63,140 nucleotides of DNA from positions 1-63,140 of IMG/VR virus record IMGVR_UViG_3300004770_000012. The stretch is one strand, 5' to 3'. Position 1 is the first letter of the stretch. Every line of letters starts with the position of its first letter. The DNA comes from a virus. The notes beneath the pieces were generated by a model, which saw only the letters and a program-made list of their open reading frames with translations, was not told where the DNA came from and searched no databases. This document shows, piece by piece, positions 9,534-19,686 of this stretch. The position numbers and the translations under genes were made by a program.

Positions 9534-12500
9534 TTAATAAAATCCTTTTCCTGCAAAACTAGCATACCACGTTATACCAGAATTAATAGTAAACATTGAA
9601 ATTAAATCAGCATAATTTGCAGTTATTGAAAATGATGGAGTCAAATTGCCTTGCCATTTTACATTTGTTGGAAATACTATATTTCTTCCACCAATAGAAT
9701 CTTGCTTGATTAACATTGCAAGGCTATATGATTTGCCACTCTTCATTCCAGTATTTGAAAACCCAAGTGTTAGTGTAGGTGCAGAAACAATCATAGTTTG
9801 AATATTGCCATTAGCAACATATAATGATAGTGTTGGTGCAGTAACAGTTCCACAATCATAGACTGTTTCACTGAAATTTACTATTTCAAATGCAGTTCCT
9901 ATAGTAACATTGTTTACTACTAGATTAGCATTCATAGTAACAGTATTTTGAAAAGTTACTTGAGCATTTGGATCAAAGCCACCAATAGAACCAGTATAAC
10001 CTATTCTTCCTCTGCCAATACCTAACCACACACCTTGATCTTGAAAATAATAACTGAGAGTTCCATTATTAGTGTCAAACCACAATTGACCATTGACTGG
10101 ATTTATAGGATATGTAGAAGGAGTTGGCGAAACTGCAGCTGGACCAGCACTTCCTGTATATCCAACGTAGCCCAAAGAACCTTGATAACCAACAGAACCA
10201 AAGTAACCAACTGATCCAGAAAAACCAACAGAACTAGTATAACCAACAGAACTTGTATATCCAACGCTTCCTTGATAACCAGCACTTCCCTGATATCCAG
10301 CCGAACCAGTAAAACCAACAGAACTAGTATAACCAACAGAACTAGTGTAACCAACACTTCCTTGATAACCAGTATCACCCTGTGATCCATTATAACCTAC
10401 TGATCCAAAATAACCAGTATCACCCTGTGATCCATTATAACCTACTGATCCAAAATAACCAGAAGAACCAATATAACCATATTCTCCTCTGTATCCTTCA
10501 CTGCCCTGATAACCAGTCGAACCTGTAAAACCAACAGAGCTAGTATAACCAACAGAACTAGTATAACCTACCGATCCTTGATACCCAACAGAGCTAGTAT
10601 AACCAACAGAACTAGTATAACCAATGCTTCCTTGATATCCAGTTGTTCCTCTATCGCCAGCACTTCCTTGATATCCAACAACACCCTGTGAACCAATATA
10701 CCCCATTGATCCAACATAACCAATACCCTGCGATCCAACGTATCCAGTATCGCCTTTATCACCTTTGTCACCAGTTCTAGCAAAAGTAATAATAACTTCT
10801 AAGTTATTAGCAAATGATCCAGTACCAGAAACATAAGTTATAGGAACATAAGAATATGAAGATGCTTGAGTATGAGTTCCAACAATAGAAAATAAAGCAA
10901 AGTTTTCGGTATTTGCTTTTTCTGTTATGGTAAAGTGACCTTTGATAGTAGATGTAGAATCGTCAATGGTCTGTAAGTAATTTCCTACTGGTATAGCATT
11001 GATATCTTCATTGTTAATATAAAGAAATGAAGATAGAGTTATATCAGTCGTATTAAGTTTTAAATAACCAACATTTGTTTCAGATGCTGATGTGTCAGTA
11101 TCAAATCTATAGTCAAACGCAGCGCCACCAAATGTTCCTTGTGGACCTTGAGAACCAGCATAGCCCTGTGATCCATCATATCCTACAACACCTTGAGAAC
11201 CAATATAACTAGTTATTCCTCGTGATCCAGTATATCCAATAGAACCAGTATAGCCATTTACAATAAGAATAGGCATAGTTACTAGCCAGTTATCAAATTG
11301 CTGACCAGAATTAGAAACTTGTGATATTCTTATATAAACGCCTCTACTATCCTTTGCACCCAAAGGAATAGATGTTACTGTAAATGTTTTCCATCCATCA
11401 TTTTGATATAAAGCTGGATCGATATATCCCATCGAAGTCCAACTTATACCATCAACAGAATAGTCTATACTTAATCCTTCGTTAAGGTTTGGTAACTCCC
11501 CCCATATTCCGCCGCCTTTATAAAAATCAAAAGTAATACCAGAATAGATATTTAAATAACGTTTAAATGCCGATACTATTGATCTAGAAAAATTATTACC
11601 AAACCATGCAACATTTCCAATATGACTTGTTGGCGAAGATATAAAATTACTTACATCATCTACGATAGTGTTATTTAATGTAAATGTATCTGGATTATCA
11701 AAATCCATAAGTCTTTCAAAATAAGTTGAACCAGACGAACCACGATATCCTATTGAACCAGTATATCCTAATGATCCAGCATATCCTTTTGATCCAGCAA
11801 ACCCGACAGAACCAGTATAACCAATCGAACCAGTATATCCTAATGATCCAGCATATCCTTTAGAGCCAACATATCCCATGGAAGATGTAGGAACGAAAAC
11901 TACATCTACCGGAGTGTTAGGGAATATACCATTATAATCACCAGATACATATTGAACAGTTAATGGAACATAATTATATTGCGAGCTAGAAATTGTTACA
12001 AGAGAAGTATTATCTATAACATTATAAACAAGAACATTTCCATTTGTTATGGAACTGATATATAATTGACCTTTTATTAAATTTGAAACATTATTTACAA
12101 AATTTATTAATGTACTTGGCACATAAACATTAAATAAATCATATTGATTCAATTCAATTCTAGTAACTAATGATGGGTCTGAATTATTAAATTGTAAATG
12201 ATTTGGAAGGGCAAAACTGAAATTTCCTCCAATTCCTTGTCCAGCCCCAGCCATTCCTATAAATCTAAACCCAGTAGTTCTACCTAATGAACCAGTATAA
12301 CCAATAACACCTTGTGAACCAACATATCCAACAATTCCTTGTGAACCAGTGTAACCTAATGATCCATCATAACCTAATGATCCTGTATAACCAATAACAC
12401 CTTTTGAACCAGTATAACTTTGCGAGCCAGTATAACCAATAACACCTTGTGAACCAACATACCCTGTTGTACCTTGCGGACCAGCAACCATACTTGCAGA

Positions 12501-15500
12501 ACCAGTAAACCCAATCGAACCAGTATATGCTCTTGATCCATCATAACCTAATGGACCTTGAATACCTTGAATGCCTTGATTGCCTTTTGATCCAGCATAA
12601 CCTGTTGGTCCAGTTGCACCAGCCAACGTAAAAATGATATCCGATTGTCCAAATGCATATGGCGCACCATTCCAGCCACTGACAAATTCAACAGAAAATT
12701 TAAAATAATAATGTGATGGAGCAGGATTTACTAAATCTGCAACTGCTGAACTTGTTACTCGAAATATGGTAGAATATACAGGAGAATCTTTACTAGCTAT
12801 AACTAGTAAACCTCTTACTGAAGTGTTTATCGAATTAATAAGAGAACCAAGATATTGCCATGCATAAATTCCTGCAGTATCATAAACATTAAACTCAAGA
12901 CTTGTTGAGTTTAATAAAGATGCATCATTAAATTGCATATCTCCAGCTTCAACAACTTGTCCTGTCGCATAAGTTCCTACAGACCCACCAGACCCGCCAA
13001 TATAATAAGAAACAGACCCACCTGTTCTACCAGCAATACCTTGCGAACCAACAAACCCAGTTCCGCCTTGTGAACCAGCATATGCTCTTGATCCGGTAAA
13101 TCCTGTTCCACCAGTATTTCCTTGTGAACCAACAAATCCTGTTCCACCTCTTGAACCAGAATACCCTATTTCACCTTTTGAACCAGTATATCCTAATCCA
13201 CCTTGAGGACCAACTGCAGTACTTGCAGAACCAGTATATCCAGAACCTTGTGAACCAACATACCCTACTGCTCCAGAAGAACCTTGTGATCCAGCATATC
13301 CTGTAATACCCTGTGATCCTTGTGAACCAACAAATCCTGTTCCACCTTGTAAACCAGTATCACCTTTTGAACCGGAATCACCTTTCGAACCAGTATAACT
13401 TTGCGAACCAGAATACCCGATAACACCTTTTGAACCAGTATATCCTACACCCTGTGATCCAGCATATCCAACTGATCCAACATCACCTTTTGAACCAGTA
13501 TATCCAACTCCAACTGAACCTGAATAACCTACACCCTGTGATCCAGCATATCCAACTGATCCAACATCACCTTTTGAACCAGTATATCCAACTCCAACTG
13601 AACCTGAATAACCTACACCCTGTGATCCAACATATCCCAATGAACCAGAGAAACCTATAATTCCTCTTGAACCAGTATATCCCACACCCTGAGAACCATC
13701 ATAACCTAATGAACCGGTATATCCTGTTCCACCTAATACGCCATCTTTTCCTGCAGAACCAGTATATCCTGATGATCCGACATATCCATCTCCAGATGAA
13801 CCGGCATAACCAATACCAATTGATCCAGTATAACCTAATGATCCAACGTATCCTAGTGATCCAACATACCCTGTATTTCCAGTAAATCCTCTTGGTCCAG
13901 TATCGCCTTTTGAACCAGAGTAACCAATACCTTGTGAACCAACATATCCAACAATACCTTGAGAACCATCGTATCCTTGTGCTGCAGCTTGGCCGGGAAT
14001 ACCTTGAGAACCAGCATATCCTAATTCACCTTGATACCCCGGTGGTCCTTCAACGCCTTGATCACCCTGTGAACCAGTAAATCCGGTTGGACCTGCACTT
14101 CCATATGAACCAACAAATCCTGTCGATCCAGCATAACCTAATGATCCAGTATATCCTTGATCAGCTGCAGCGCCAGCTTCTCCTTTAGAACCAGTATATC
14201 CTACAACACCATCGATGCCCGCTCTTCCTTCAGAACCAACAAATCCTGTAGAACCAAAAAAACCTGTTAATCCTTTTGAACCGGTATATCCAATACCTTT
14301 AGAACCAGAAAATCCTATTGGACCTGCGCTTCCTTGCGAACCAGCATATCCAGTATCACCACCAGCATTTCCATCTGGTCCTTGATTGCCAGTAGAACCT
14401 GTATAACCGGTATTACCTAATAAACCAACTGATCCTTGATAACCAACATTTCCTTGTGAACCTACAAATCCAGAATGACCTCGTGAACCATCAAACCCTG
14501 TAGAACCTTGATATCCTACAGAACCATCATACCCCGGTCCACCAAATCCTATAGGACCAGCTGGTCCTTGATTGCCAGTAGAACCTTGATAACCGACATC
14601 ACCTTGTGAGCCAAAATACCCTTCTGAACCTCTATATCCTGTTAGTCCATGGAATCCTACAGAACCTTGATAGCCAACATCACCTTGTGATCCAGAATAA
14701 GCAACACCAGCCGAACCTGTATAACCAGCTGGCGCATCTATCATCAAACTAGTTATAAGATAATTATCTTTTCCTGGTCCACTATTTGCATTTTGAATAT
14801 AACGGAAATATACACCCTTTAAAGTTTTTGCACCATCAGGAATTTTAAATGTTATTGGATTCCATTGACCAATAACCATTTTTGATAAATCAATAGTAAA
14901 TGCAGTTACCCAACCAGCTGTTATATTATAATCTAATGAATATTCAATAATGATTGGATTTGCTGGAACACCACCCCAGACGCTATCACCGGGGAAAAAT
15001 GAAAATGAAAGAGTAGAAAATCCATTCAAATAAGTTTTTATTAATGATTCAACAGTTCTTTCATATGAAAAATTATCTGTTGGTCCATCAAAAAATGCTA
15101 CATTTCCAATATTAGAATCATCAATAGTGTTTCCAAGAGTTGATTTATAATTTGTAGCAATATCAACTGCAGTTCCATGTAAAAGAACATAAGATGAAGG
15201 AACATCAAGATCGATTGCTGTTGTTGAACTAGAACCTCTTGGTCCAGTTATTCCTATAGCACCTTGAGCGCCTCTAGAACCTATGTAACCTACTGCACCT
15301 CTATCACCATGCGAACCAGTGAATCCAGCTGCACCATTAAATCCTCGATCACCTTTAGAACCAGCATATCCTCTATCACCACCGGGTGGTCCTTGAACAC
15401 CAATAGAACCTTTATAACCAACTGATCCGACAGAACCTTGATAGCCAACATCACCTTGTGATCCGGTATAATTTATACCAGCAGAACCAGTATAGCCAAC

Positions 15501-15686
15501 ACCAATAGAACCAGTATATCCTGAAGAACCATCATAACCTAATGATCCTACGTATCCAGTAGAACCAGTAAACCCAACATCTGATTGTAATTTAAGCCAA
15601 CGTTCACCATCCCATTCCCATGTGGCACCACCTGTTGTGGTTTGATCACCAATCTGTGGATTGGGTGGAAAGAACATATTTACCAT
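9534..15686 (-). CDS. Very large (2050 aa) collagen-like tail fibre
   Basis: The start has the same N-terminal attachment-like segment (FFPPNP, then TWEWDGERW) as two other fibres; an in-frame ATG at the fourth codon would match them even better. Long GYxGSx arrays are broken by globular inserts. Two beta-sandwich-like inserts at about residues 159-315 and 1326-1475 are related to each other (GNVAFF/GNVAWF, SLDYN/SVDGISW, GVYFRY/GVYIRI). Three domains at about 912-1025, 1159-1265 and 1522-1635 share a KG-turn and a YVSG motif and are related to one in the giant fibre. The C-terminal head (about 1859-2050) is shared with the 360- and 346-residue fibres. Perfect in-frame DNA duplications of 84 and 45 bases lie inside. 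It starts one base after the upstream esterase stop codon. Confidence 0.9.
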   Translation of the reverse strand: MVNMFFPPNPQIGDQTTTGGATWEWDGERWLKLQSDVGFTGSTGYVGSLGYDGSSGYTGSIGVGYTGSAGINYTGSQGDVGYQGSVGSVGYKGSIGVQGPPGGDRGYAGSKGDRGFNGAAGFTGSHGDRGAVGYIGSRGAQGAIGITGPRGSSSTTAIDLDVPSSYVLLHGTAVDIATNYKSTLGNTIDDSNIGNVAFFDGPTDNFSYERTVESLIKTYLNGFSTLSFSFFPGDSVWGGVPANPIIIEYSLDYNITAGWVTAFTIDLSKMVIGQWNPITFKIPDGAKTLKGVYFRYIQNANSGPGKDNYLITSLMIDAPAGYTGSAGVAYSGSQGDVGYQGSVGFHGLTGYRGSEGYFGSQGDVGYQGSTGNQGPAGPIGFGGPGYDGSVGYQGSTGFDGSRGHSGFVGSQGNVGYQGSVGLLGNTGYTGSTGNQGPDGNAGGDTGYAGSQGSAGPIGFSGSKGIGYTGSKGLTGFFGSTGFVGSEGRAGIDGVVGYTGSKGEAGAAADQGYTGSLGYAGSTGFVGSYGSAGPTGFTGSQGDQGVEGPPGYQGELGYAGSQGIPGQAAAQGYDGSQGIVGYVGSQGIGYSGSKGDTGPRGFTGNTGYVGSLGYVGSLGYTGSIGIGYAGSSGDGYVGSSGYTGSAGKDGVLGGTGYTGSLGYDGSQGVGYTGSRGIIGFSGSLGYVGSQGVGYSGSVGVGYTGSKGDVGSVGYAGSQGVGYSGSVGVGYTGSKGDVGSVGYAGSQGVGYTGSKGVIGYSGSQSYTGSKGDSGSKGDTGLQGGTGFVGSQGSQGITGYAGSQGSSGAVGYVGSQGSGYTGSASTAVGPQGGLGYTGSKGEIGYSGSRGGTGFVGSQGNTGGTGFTGSRAYAGSQGGTGFVGSQGIAGRTGGSVSYYIGGSGGSVGTYATGQVVEAGDMQFNDASLLNSTSLEFNVYDTAGIYAWQYLGSLINSINTSVRGLLVIASKDSPVYSTIFRVTSSAVADLVNPAPSHYYFKFSVEFVSGWNGAPYAFGQSDIIFTLAGATGPTGYAGSKGNQGIQGIQGPLGYDGSRAYTGSIGFTGSASMVAGPQGTTGYVGSQGVIGYTGSQSYTGSKGVIGYTGSLGYDGSLGYTGSQGIVGYVGSQGVIGYTGSLGRTTGFRFIGMAGAGQGIGGNFSFALPNHLQFNNSDPSLVTRIELNQYDLFNVYVPSTLINFVNNVSNLIKGQLYISSITNGNVLVYNVIDNTSLVTISSSQYNYVPLTVQYVSGDYNGIFPNTPVDVVFVPTSSMGYVGSKGYAGSLGYTGSIGYTGSVGFAGSKGYAGSLGYTGSIGYRGSSGSTYFERLMDFDNPDTFTLNNTIVDDVSNFISSPTSHIGNVAWFGNNFSRSIVSAFKRYLNIYSGITFDFYKGGGIWGELPNLNEGLSIDYSVDGISWTSMGYIDPALYQNDGWKTFTVTSIPLGAKDSRGVYIRISQVSNSGQQFDNWLVTMPILIVNGYTGSIGYTGSRGITSYIGSQGVVGYDGSQGYAGSQGPQGTFGGAAFDYRFDTDTSASETNVGYLKLNTTDITLSSFLYINNEDINAIPVGNYLQTIDDSTSTIKGHFTITEKANTENFALFSIVGTHTQASSYSYVPITYVSGTGSFANNLEVIITFARTGDKGDKGDTGYVGSQGIGYVGSMGYIGSQGVVGYQGSAGDRGTTGYQGSIGYTSSVGYTSSVGYQGSVGYTSSVGYTSSVGFTGSTGYQGSEGYRGEYGYIGSSGYFGSVGYNGSQGDTGYFGSVGYNGSQGDTGYQGSVGYTSSVGYTSSVGFTGSAGYQGSAGYQGSVGYTSSVGYTSSVGFSGSVGYFGSVGYQGSLGYVGYTGSAGPAAVSPTPSTYPINPVNGQLWFDTNNGTLSYYFQDQGVWLGIGRGRIGYTGSIGGFDPNAQVTFQNTVTMNANLVVNNVTIGTAFEIVNFSETVYDCGTVTAPTLSLYVANGNIQTMIVSAPTLTLGFSNTGMKSGKSYSLAMLIKQDSIGGRNIVFPTNVKWQGNLTPSFSITANYADLISMFTINSGITWYASFAGKGFY
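10381..10462 (-). repeat. Tandem 45-base in-frame repeat in the 2050-aa fibre gene
   Basis: A 45-base unit starting at 10381 is repeated from 10426 with full identity for 37 bases. It encodes 15 residues containing FGSVGYNGSQG. Identity at synonymous sites points to recent duplication. Confidence 0.8.
13447..13632 (-). repeat. Two perfect 84-base tandem units plus a partial third
   Basis: Units at 13447-13530 and 13531-13614 are identical. A third copy starts at 13615 and diverges after about 17 bases. Each unit encodes 28 residues including KGDVGSVGYAGSQGVGY. The 84-base period keeps the reading frame. Confidence 0.85.
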
Positions 15687-17120
15687 TTATGTATGTAGTC
15701 CTCTAATAGGAATAACTAATTCTCTAAACGTTGAATCCATTGCTGTTAAACCAAGGTCATCAATGTATTTATTTGCAATTTTAATAGCTCCTAATTGATT
15801 TGGATGAAGACCATCTGATTGATATAAATTTGAAGTCATATTCAATGTACTCAAATCTACGCAATGCAATTTTAAATTATTTGCTACATTTTTTACTGCT
15901 TTAGCATAATTAGCATAAGGTTCTACTTGTGGAAATCCAGTATTAGTTGGTATAAGAGGAACAGTTAAAACAACATCAACACTTGGAATAATTTCATGTA
16001 ATTGAGAATCTGTTGATGCAGTCATCAATTCAGTTGCTAATTGTGTTAAATCAGCTTGATACTGTGCAGAAGTTTTATTTCTTGTAAGAATATCATTGAT
16101 TCCAGCTGAAATTACAACTGTTGGTTTTGCATTACCATTTGATGGGTCATCATAAAATGTTTTATACATAATACTTCTTTTTATTTCATCCGATTTACCA
16201 AGATAATCTTCTATTGCATAAGAATTTCTTCCCATTACTTGTATTTGTATATTTGAAAATTCTGAACCTACATAAGGAGAATAATTAAATGAAATTGAAT
16301 ATATTTTTAAATTTCCAATTGTAGTTTGTATTTTAATGTGATCTACAGTTACTGTAGAAGTTGATGGTATACCTGTAGGAATTGAATGATATGGCTCAAC
16401 AATACTATTTGGACTAGATGTGTTAGTGGTAGTCGAAAATGCGTATTCATATAAATTTACATTATTTGAATCATAAAAAGATATAGTCCCAGCACTAGGA
16501 AAAGTTCCAGCAGGAACAAAAGAATTGCCTTGATATCCACCAAGAACAATATAAAAATATTTTGTGTTTATACTATTTAAAAAAATGGATATATATTCAT
16601 TTTCAGGAATCTGTATCATTGGATCACGATATGAAGAATTTTTAGTTCCTTTGAAACCAGAAAATGGACCTTCGTTTATATACTGAACGCCAGATGATGC
16701 AGTAAATTTAACATTTCCATTAAATCCTCCATTAAATGGATTATCAGTTCCATCATCATACATTAATGTTCTTGTAACACCTGTTACTGACATTGGAGAC
16801 CAAAATCCAAAAGCACCATCATTTGTTCTTACTCCATCCACATGTTGTTGAATTATCTGCGACCATTGTTGAAATAATGGTAAACCATTCCCCCATGTTA
16901 TGGAATCACCTAAAAAAACTATACTTTTTGAAAAATTATCAACATATGCTGGTTTTTGATAAATTTGTTGCCAAACACCATTTACATTTACCCAACCAGA
17001 ATTCATATTTTCCCATTTTCCATTAATATTATAACTGACGGAAGTAGATTCTGAAGAATTTACTTTAGGAGCAAGTGGAATAAACTCGCCATTTTCACTT
17101 ATAAAAAAATATATTGGCAT
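15687..17120 (-). CDS. SGNH/GDSL-type esterase in the fibre operon
   Basis: A 477-residue protein with the three visible landmarks of SGNH hydrolases: block I FLGDSITWG with nucleophile Ser73, a block III-like SAGINDIL near residue 350, and block V DGLHPNQLG with Asp436 and His439. The first 60 residues (GKWENMNSGWVNVNGVWQQ) look like a small tryptophan-rich attachment segment. Between blocks I and III is a roughly 200-residue beta-rich insertion. In phage fibre operons such enzymes usually deacetylate or de-esterify surface glycans during adsorption; the substrate here is inferred, not shown. Its ATG overlaps the upstream stop codon (TAATG), so translation is probably coupled. Confidence 0.82.
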   Translation of the reverse strand: MPIYFFISENGEFIPLAPKVNSSESTSVSYNINGKWENMNSGWVNVNGVWQQIYQKPAYVDNFSKSIVFLGDSITWGNGLPLFQQWSQIIQQHVDGVRTNDGAFGFWSPMSVTGVTRTLMYDDGTDNPFNGGFNGNVKFTASSGVQYINEGPFSGFKGTKNSSYRDPMIQIPENEYISIFLNSINTKYFYIVLGGYQGNSFVPAGTFPSAGTISFYDSNNVNLYEYAFSTTTNTSSPNSIVEPYHSIPTGIPSTSTVTVDHIKIQTTIGNLKIYSISFNYSPYVGSEFSNIQIQVMGRNSYAIEDYLGKSDEIKRSIMYKTFYDDPSNGNAKPTVVISAGINDILTRNKTSAQYQADLTQLATELMTASTDSQLHEIIPSVDVVLTVPLIPTNTGFPQVEPYANYAKAVKNVANNLKLHCVDLSTLNMTSNLYQSDGLHPNQLGAIKIANKYIDDLGLTAMDSTFRELVIPIRGLHT

Positions 17121-19645
17121 TATACTGTATACCTATACCAAAAATCTCCATTATTACCACCAGATGGTAATAAAGTAGAAACAGTTATTCCTGAAGTTCC
17201 TGCAGAGCCAGTGTATCCAAGATTACTACTTCCACCACCAGTTCCAGAAGAACCGGTGTATCCAATAACACCAATAGAACCTGTATAACCAATACCTTTA
17301 GAACCTGTATAACCTATTGAGCCTGTATACCCATTTCCAGTTCCACCACCAGTTCCAGATGATCCTGTATATCCAACACCAATAGAACCAGTATATCCTA
17401 CTGATCCAGTTCCACTGCTACCAGATGATCCTGTATATCCAACTGGACCCGCAACAGTACTAGGAAGACCAATAGAACCAACATATCCTACCGATCCAGT
17501 ATATGCTTGTGAACCCGTATATCCAAGATTTCCTTGTGATCCGGTATATCCAATGTACCCCTGTGATCCAGTATATCCATATGACCCAGTATATCCATAT
17601 GATCCAGTATAACCATATGATCCAGTATATCCAATGTACCCCTGTGATCCAGTATATCCATATGACCCAGTATATCCATATGATCCAGTATAACCATATG
17701 ATCCAGTATATCCTAGAGAACCACTATATCCTCTTAGACCTCTTGGACCTTCAGCGATACCAACCCATGTTGTATCTTCGCCATAATAAATGTTTAGAAT
17801 ACCATTATTAGTATCCCACCATAATTCGCCATCAAGTCTATCAATAAGAGGTGGAGCATCCGGTCCCATATAAACAAGTGCAAGACCAGATGATCCATAA
17901 TATCCAACTGATCCTCGATAACCTGCACTTCCTTTATACCCTACAGAACCTGTATACCCTGTTTCTCCGATTCCACCAGCAGAACCAGTGAAACCAAAAC
18001 TTCCTTGTATACCAGTCGATCCAACATAACCAACATCACCCAACGAACCAGTATATCCTCTGGGTCCACCGGGATCACCCGTCGATCCTTTGTAACCAAC
18101 ACTTCCAGTATAACCACTAGAACCAATATAATTTTGAGTAAAATATTTTACTTCAATATCCGAAAGATCATATGGTGAAAAATTAATTGTTAGTTGATTG
18201 CCACTTACTGTATAATCTTTTTCTGGAACAAGAACTAACCCGTTAACCATGACAAGTATAATTTTACTATTTAATACGGTTCTTTTTAATGTGAATACAG
18301 CATTTACTCCGTTACCAGTAAATGTTTCACTATCATTTGGTCCACCAGCTGGTCCAGTTAAACCAATAATTCCTTGTGAACCAACAAATCCAGTATTTCC
18401 AAATGAACCTGTATATCCTCTGGGTCCACCGGGATCACCAACTGATCCTTTATAACCAAGCGAACCTTGATATCCTGCAGAACCAATAAATCCAACTGAT
18501 CCTTGATAACCTGCACTTCCTTTGTACCCTACAGAACCGGTATAGCCTGTTGATCCAGAAAAACCAGCAATATCAAAAAATCTTATTTCTATCTCTGAAT
18601 TGTCAGCTGGTGTATTAAGAATAGTTACTGTATTATTATTAGTAATGATATAATCTCTTGTTGGTACTTGAACAAGACCATTTATCATAACAAATATGTT
18701 TGATGGGTCTGAAACAATCATAGAAATATTAAAATCTTTTAATATTCCATTGCCCACAAATGTTTTAGTAACTCTAGGTGCGCCAATTGCTCCAATCAAT
18801 CCTTGTGATCCAGAAAATCCTGTAGAGCCAGTATTTCCAAATGAACCTGTATAACCTCTAGGTCCACCGGGATCACCAGTCGATCCTTTGTAACCAAGCG
18901 AACCTTGATATCCTGCAGAACCAATAAATCCAACTGATCCTTGATACCCAACTGAACCTTGATAACCCAATGACCCTTGATAACCAGCAACACCTTGTGA
19001 TGGGCCAAAATATCTTATTTCTAAGTCTTCATCAATTTCAGGTGGAATAGTAAATATTATTTCGTTTCCATAAATAGTATAATCTATATTTGGAACTTGC
19101 ACAAGCCCATTAAGCATAACAAGAATAGAATTTGCACCATCAGGTGCTTCTGTCAAAGAATATGTTCCAGAATCAGTTGATTGAACTTTATAATGCTCGC
19201 TATTTCTTGGTGCAGATGCGCCCACAGAACCAGCATATCCAATAATAGATGATCCAGAGTAACCTATATTTCCAACGGAACCAGTATATCCTGTTGGTCC
19301 TCCTGGTGCGCCTTTTGATCCAACAGAACCAGAATAACCAACGATTCCTCGTGAACCAATATACCCAACACTCCCTTTATAGCCAATAGAACCAAAATAT
19401 CCAACTGACCCTTGATATCCTATATCATTTATGCTATAATAACGTACTTCAATTAAAGAAGCATTTGATGGTGCTCTTGTAAAAGAAACATCATAGTAAA
19501 GGGCTGTATAATCAATATCTGGTGCTTGAATTAGACCATTGACACTTACGATAATATTGCTAGAATTAGCTTCAAGTATTCCCGTATTAAATCTAGTGTT
19601 TAGTCCATCACCTGTAAATGATATACTATATGATTCTAATGCCAT
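17120..19645 (-). CDS. Collagen-like fibre with four copies of an NGL domain
   Basis: An 841-residue protein. About 70 residues carrying a VNGLxQxPxxDYT core and ending in EVRYF/EIRFF occur four times, at about residues 1-72, 145-215, 305-380 and 455-520, separated by GYxGSx collagen-like arrays. Such domains are common as beta-rich units in phage tail fibres. Residues about 640-760 hold dense GYTGSYGYTGS repeats, encoded partly by a perfect 81-base DNA duplication. The C-terminus (STLLPSGGNNGDFWYRYTV) resembles short fibre ends that present a small cap. It is first in the leftward fibre operon and follows a late-promoter motif at 19687-19694. Confidence 0.87.
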   Translation of the reverse strand: MALESYSISFTGDGLNTRFNTGILEANSSNIIVSVNGLIQAPDIDYTALYYDVSFTRAPSNASLIEVRYYSINDIGYQGSVGYFGSIGYKGSVGYIGSRGIVGYSGSVGSKGAPGGPTGYTGSVGNIGYSGSSIIGYAGSVGASAPRNSEHYKVQSTDSGTYSLTEAPDGANSILVMLNGLVQVPNIDYTIYGNEIIFTIPPEIDEDLEIRYFGPSQGVAGYQGSLGYQGSVGYQGSVGFIGSAGYQGSLGYKGSTGDPGGPRGYTGSFGNTGSTGFSGSQGLIGAIGAPRVTKTFVGNGILKDFNISMIVSDPSNIFVMINGLVQVPTRDYIITNNNTVTILNTPADNSEIEIRFFDIAGFSGSTGYTGSVGYKGSAGYQGSVGFIGSAGYQGSLGYKGSVGDPGGPRGYTGSFGNTGFVGSQGIIGLTGPAGGPNDSETFTGNGVNAVFTLKRTVLNSKIILVMVNGLVLVPEKDYTVSGNQLTINFSPYDLSDIEVKYFTQNYIGSSGYTGSVGYKGSTGDPGGPRGYTGSLGDVGYVGSTGIQGSFGFTGSAGGIGETGYTGSVGYKGSAGYRGSVGYYGSSGLALVYMGPDAPPLIDRLDGELWWDTNNGILNIYYGEDTTWVGIAEGPRGLRGYSGSLGYTGSYGYTGSYGYTGSYGYTGSQGYIGYTGSYGYTGSYGYTGSYGYTGSQGYIGYTGSQGNLGYTGSQAYTGSVGYVGSIGLPSTVAGPVGYTGSSGSSGTGSVGYTGSIGVGYTGSSGTGGGTGNGYTGSIGYTGSKGIGYTGSIGVIGYTGSSGTGGGSSNLGYTGSAGTSGITVSTLLPSGGNNGDFWYRYTV
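17551..17712 (-). repeat. Perfect 81-base tandem duplication in the 841-aa fibre gene
   Basis: Bases 17551-17631 and 17632-17712 are identical, including synonymous positions. Each unit encodes 27 residues (GYTGSYGYTGS type with one GYIGYTGS slip). Because neighbouring hexads differ at third codon positions, the identity indicates recent duplication or gene conversion. Confidence 0.9.
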
Positions 19646-19664
19646 AGTGATTCCATTTTTTCTG

Positions 19665-19672
19665 CATAAATA
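19665..19672 (+). promoter_or_regulatory. Late-promoter-like motif CATAAATA for the glycosyltransferase
   Basis: GCATAAATAT on the plus strand lies 38 bases before the glycosyltransferase ATG. A second motif at 19687-19694 points the other way, so the two face each other within 30 bases. Confidence 0.55.
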
Positions 19673-19686
19673 TACACATGATCCTT

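Noticed and set aside
12300-14700. Regularly spaced short repeats that could suggest a CRISPR array
   Set aside because: The period is 9 or 18 bases, tied to codons, and the repeats encode continuous protein. No spacers of constant length and no cas genes.
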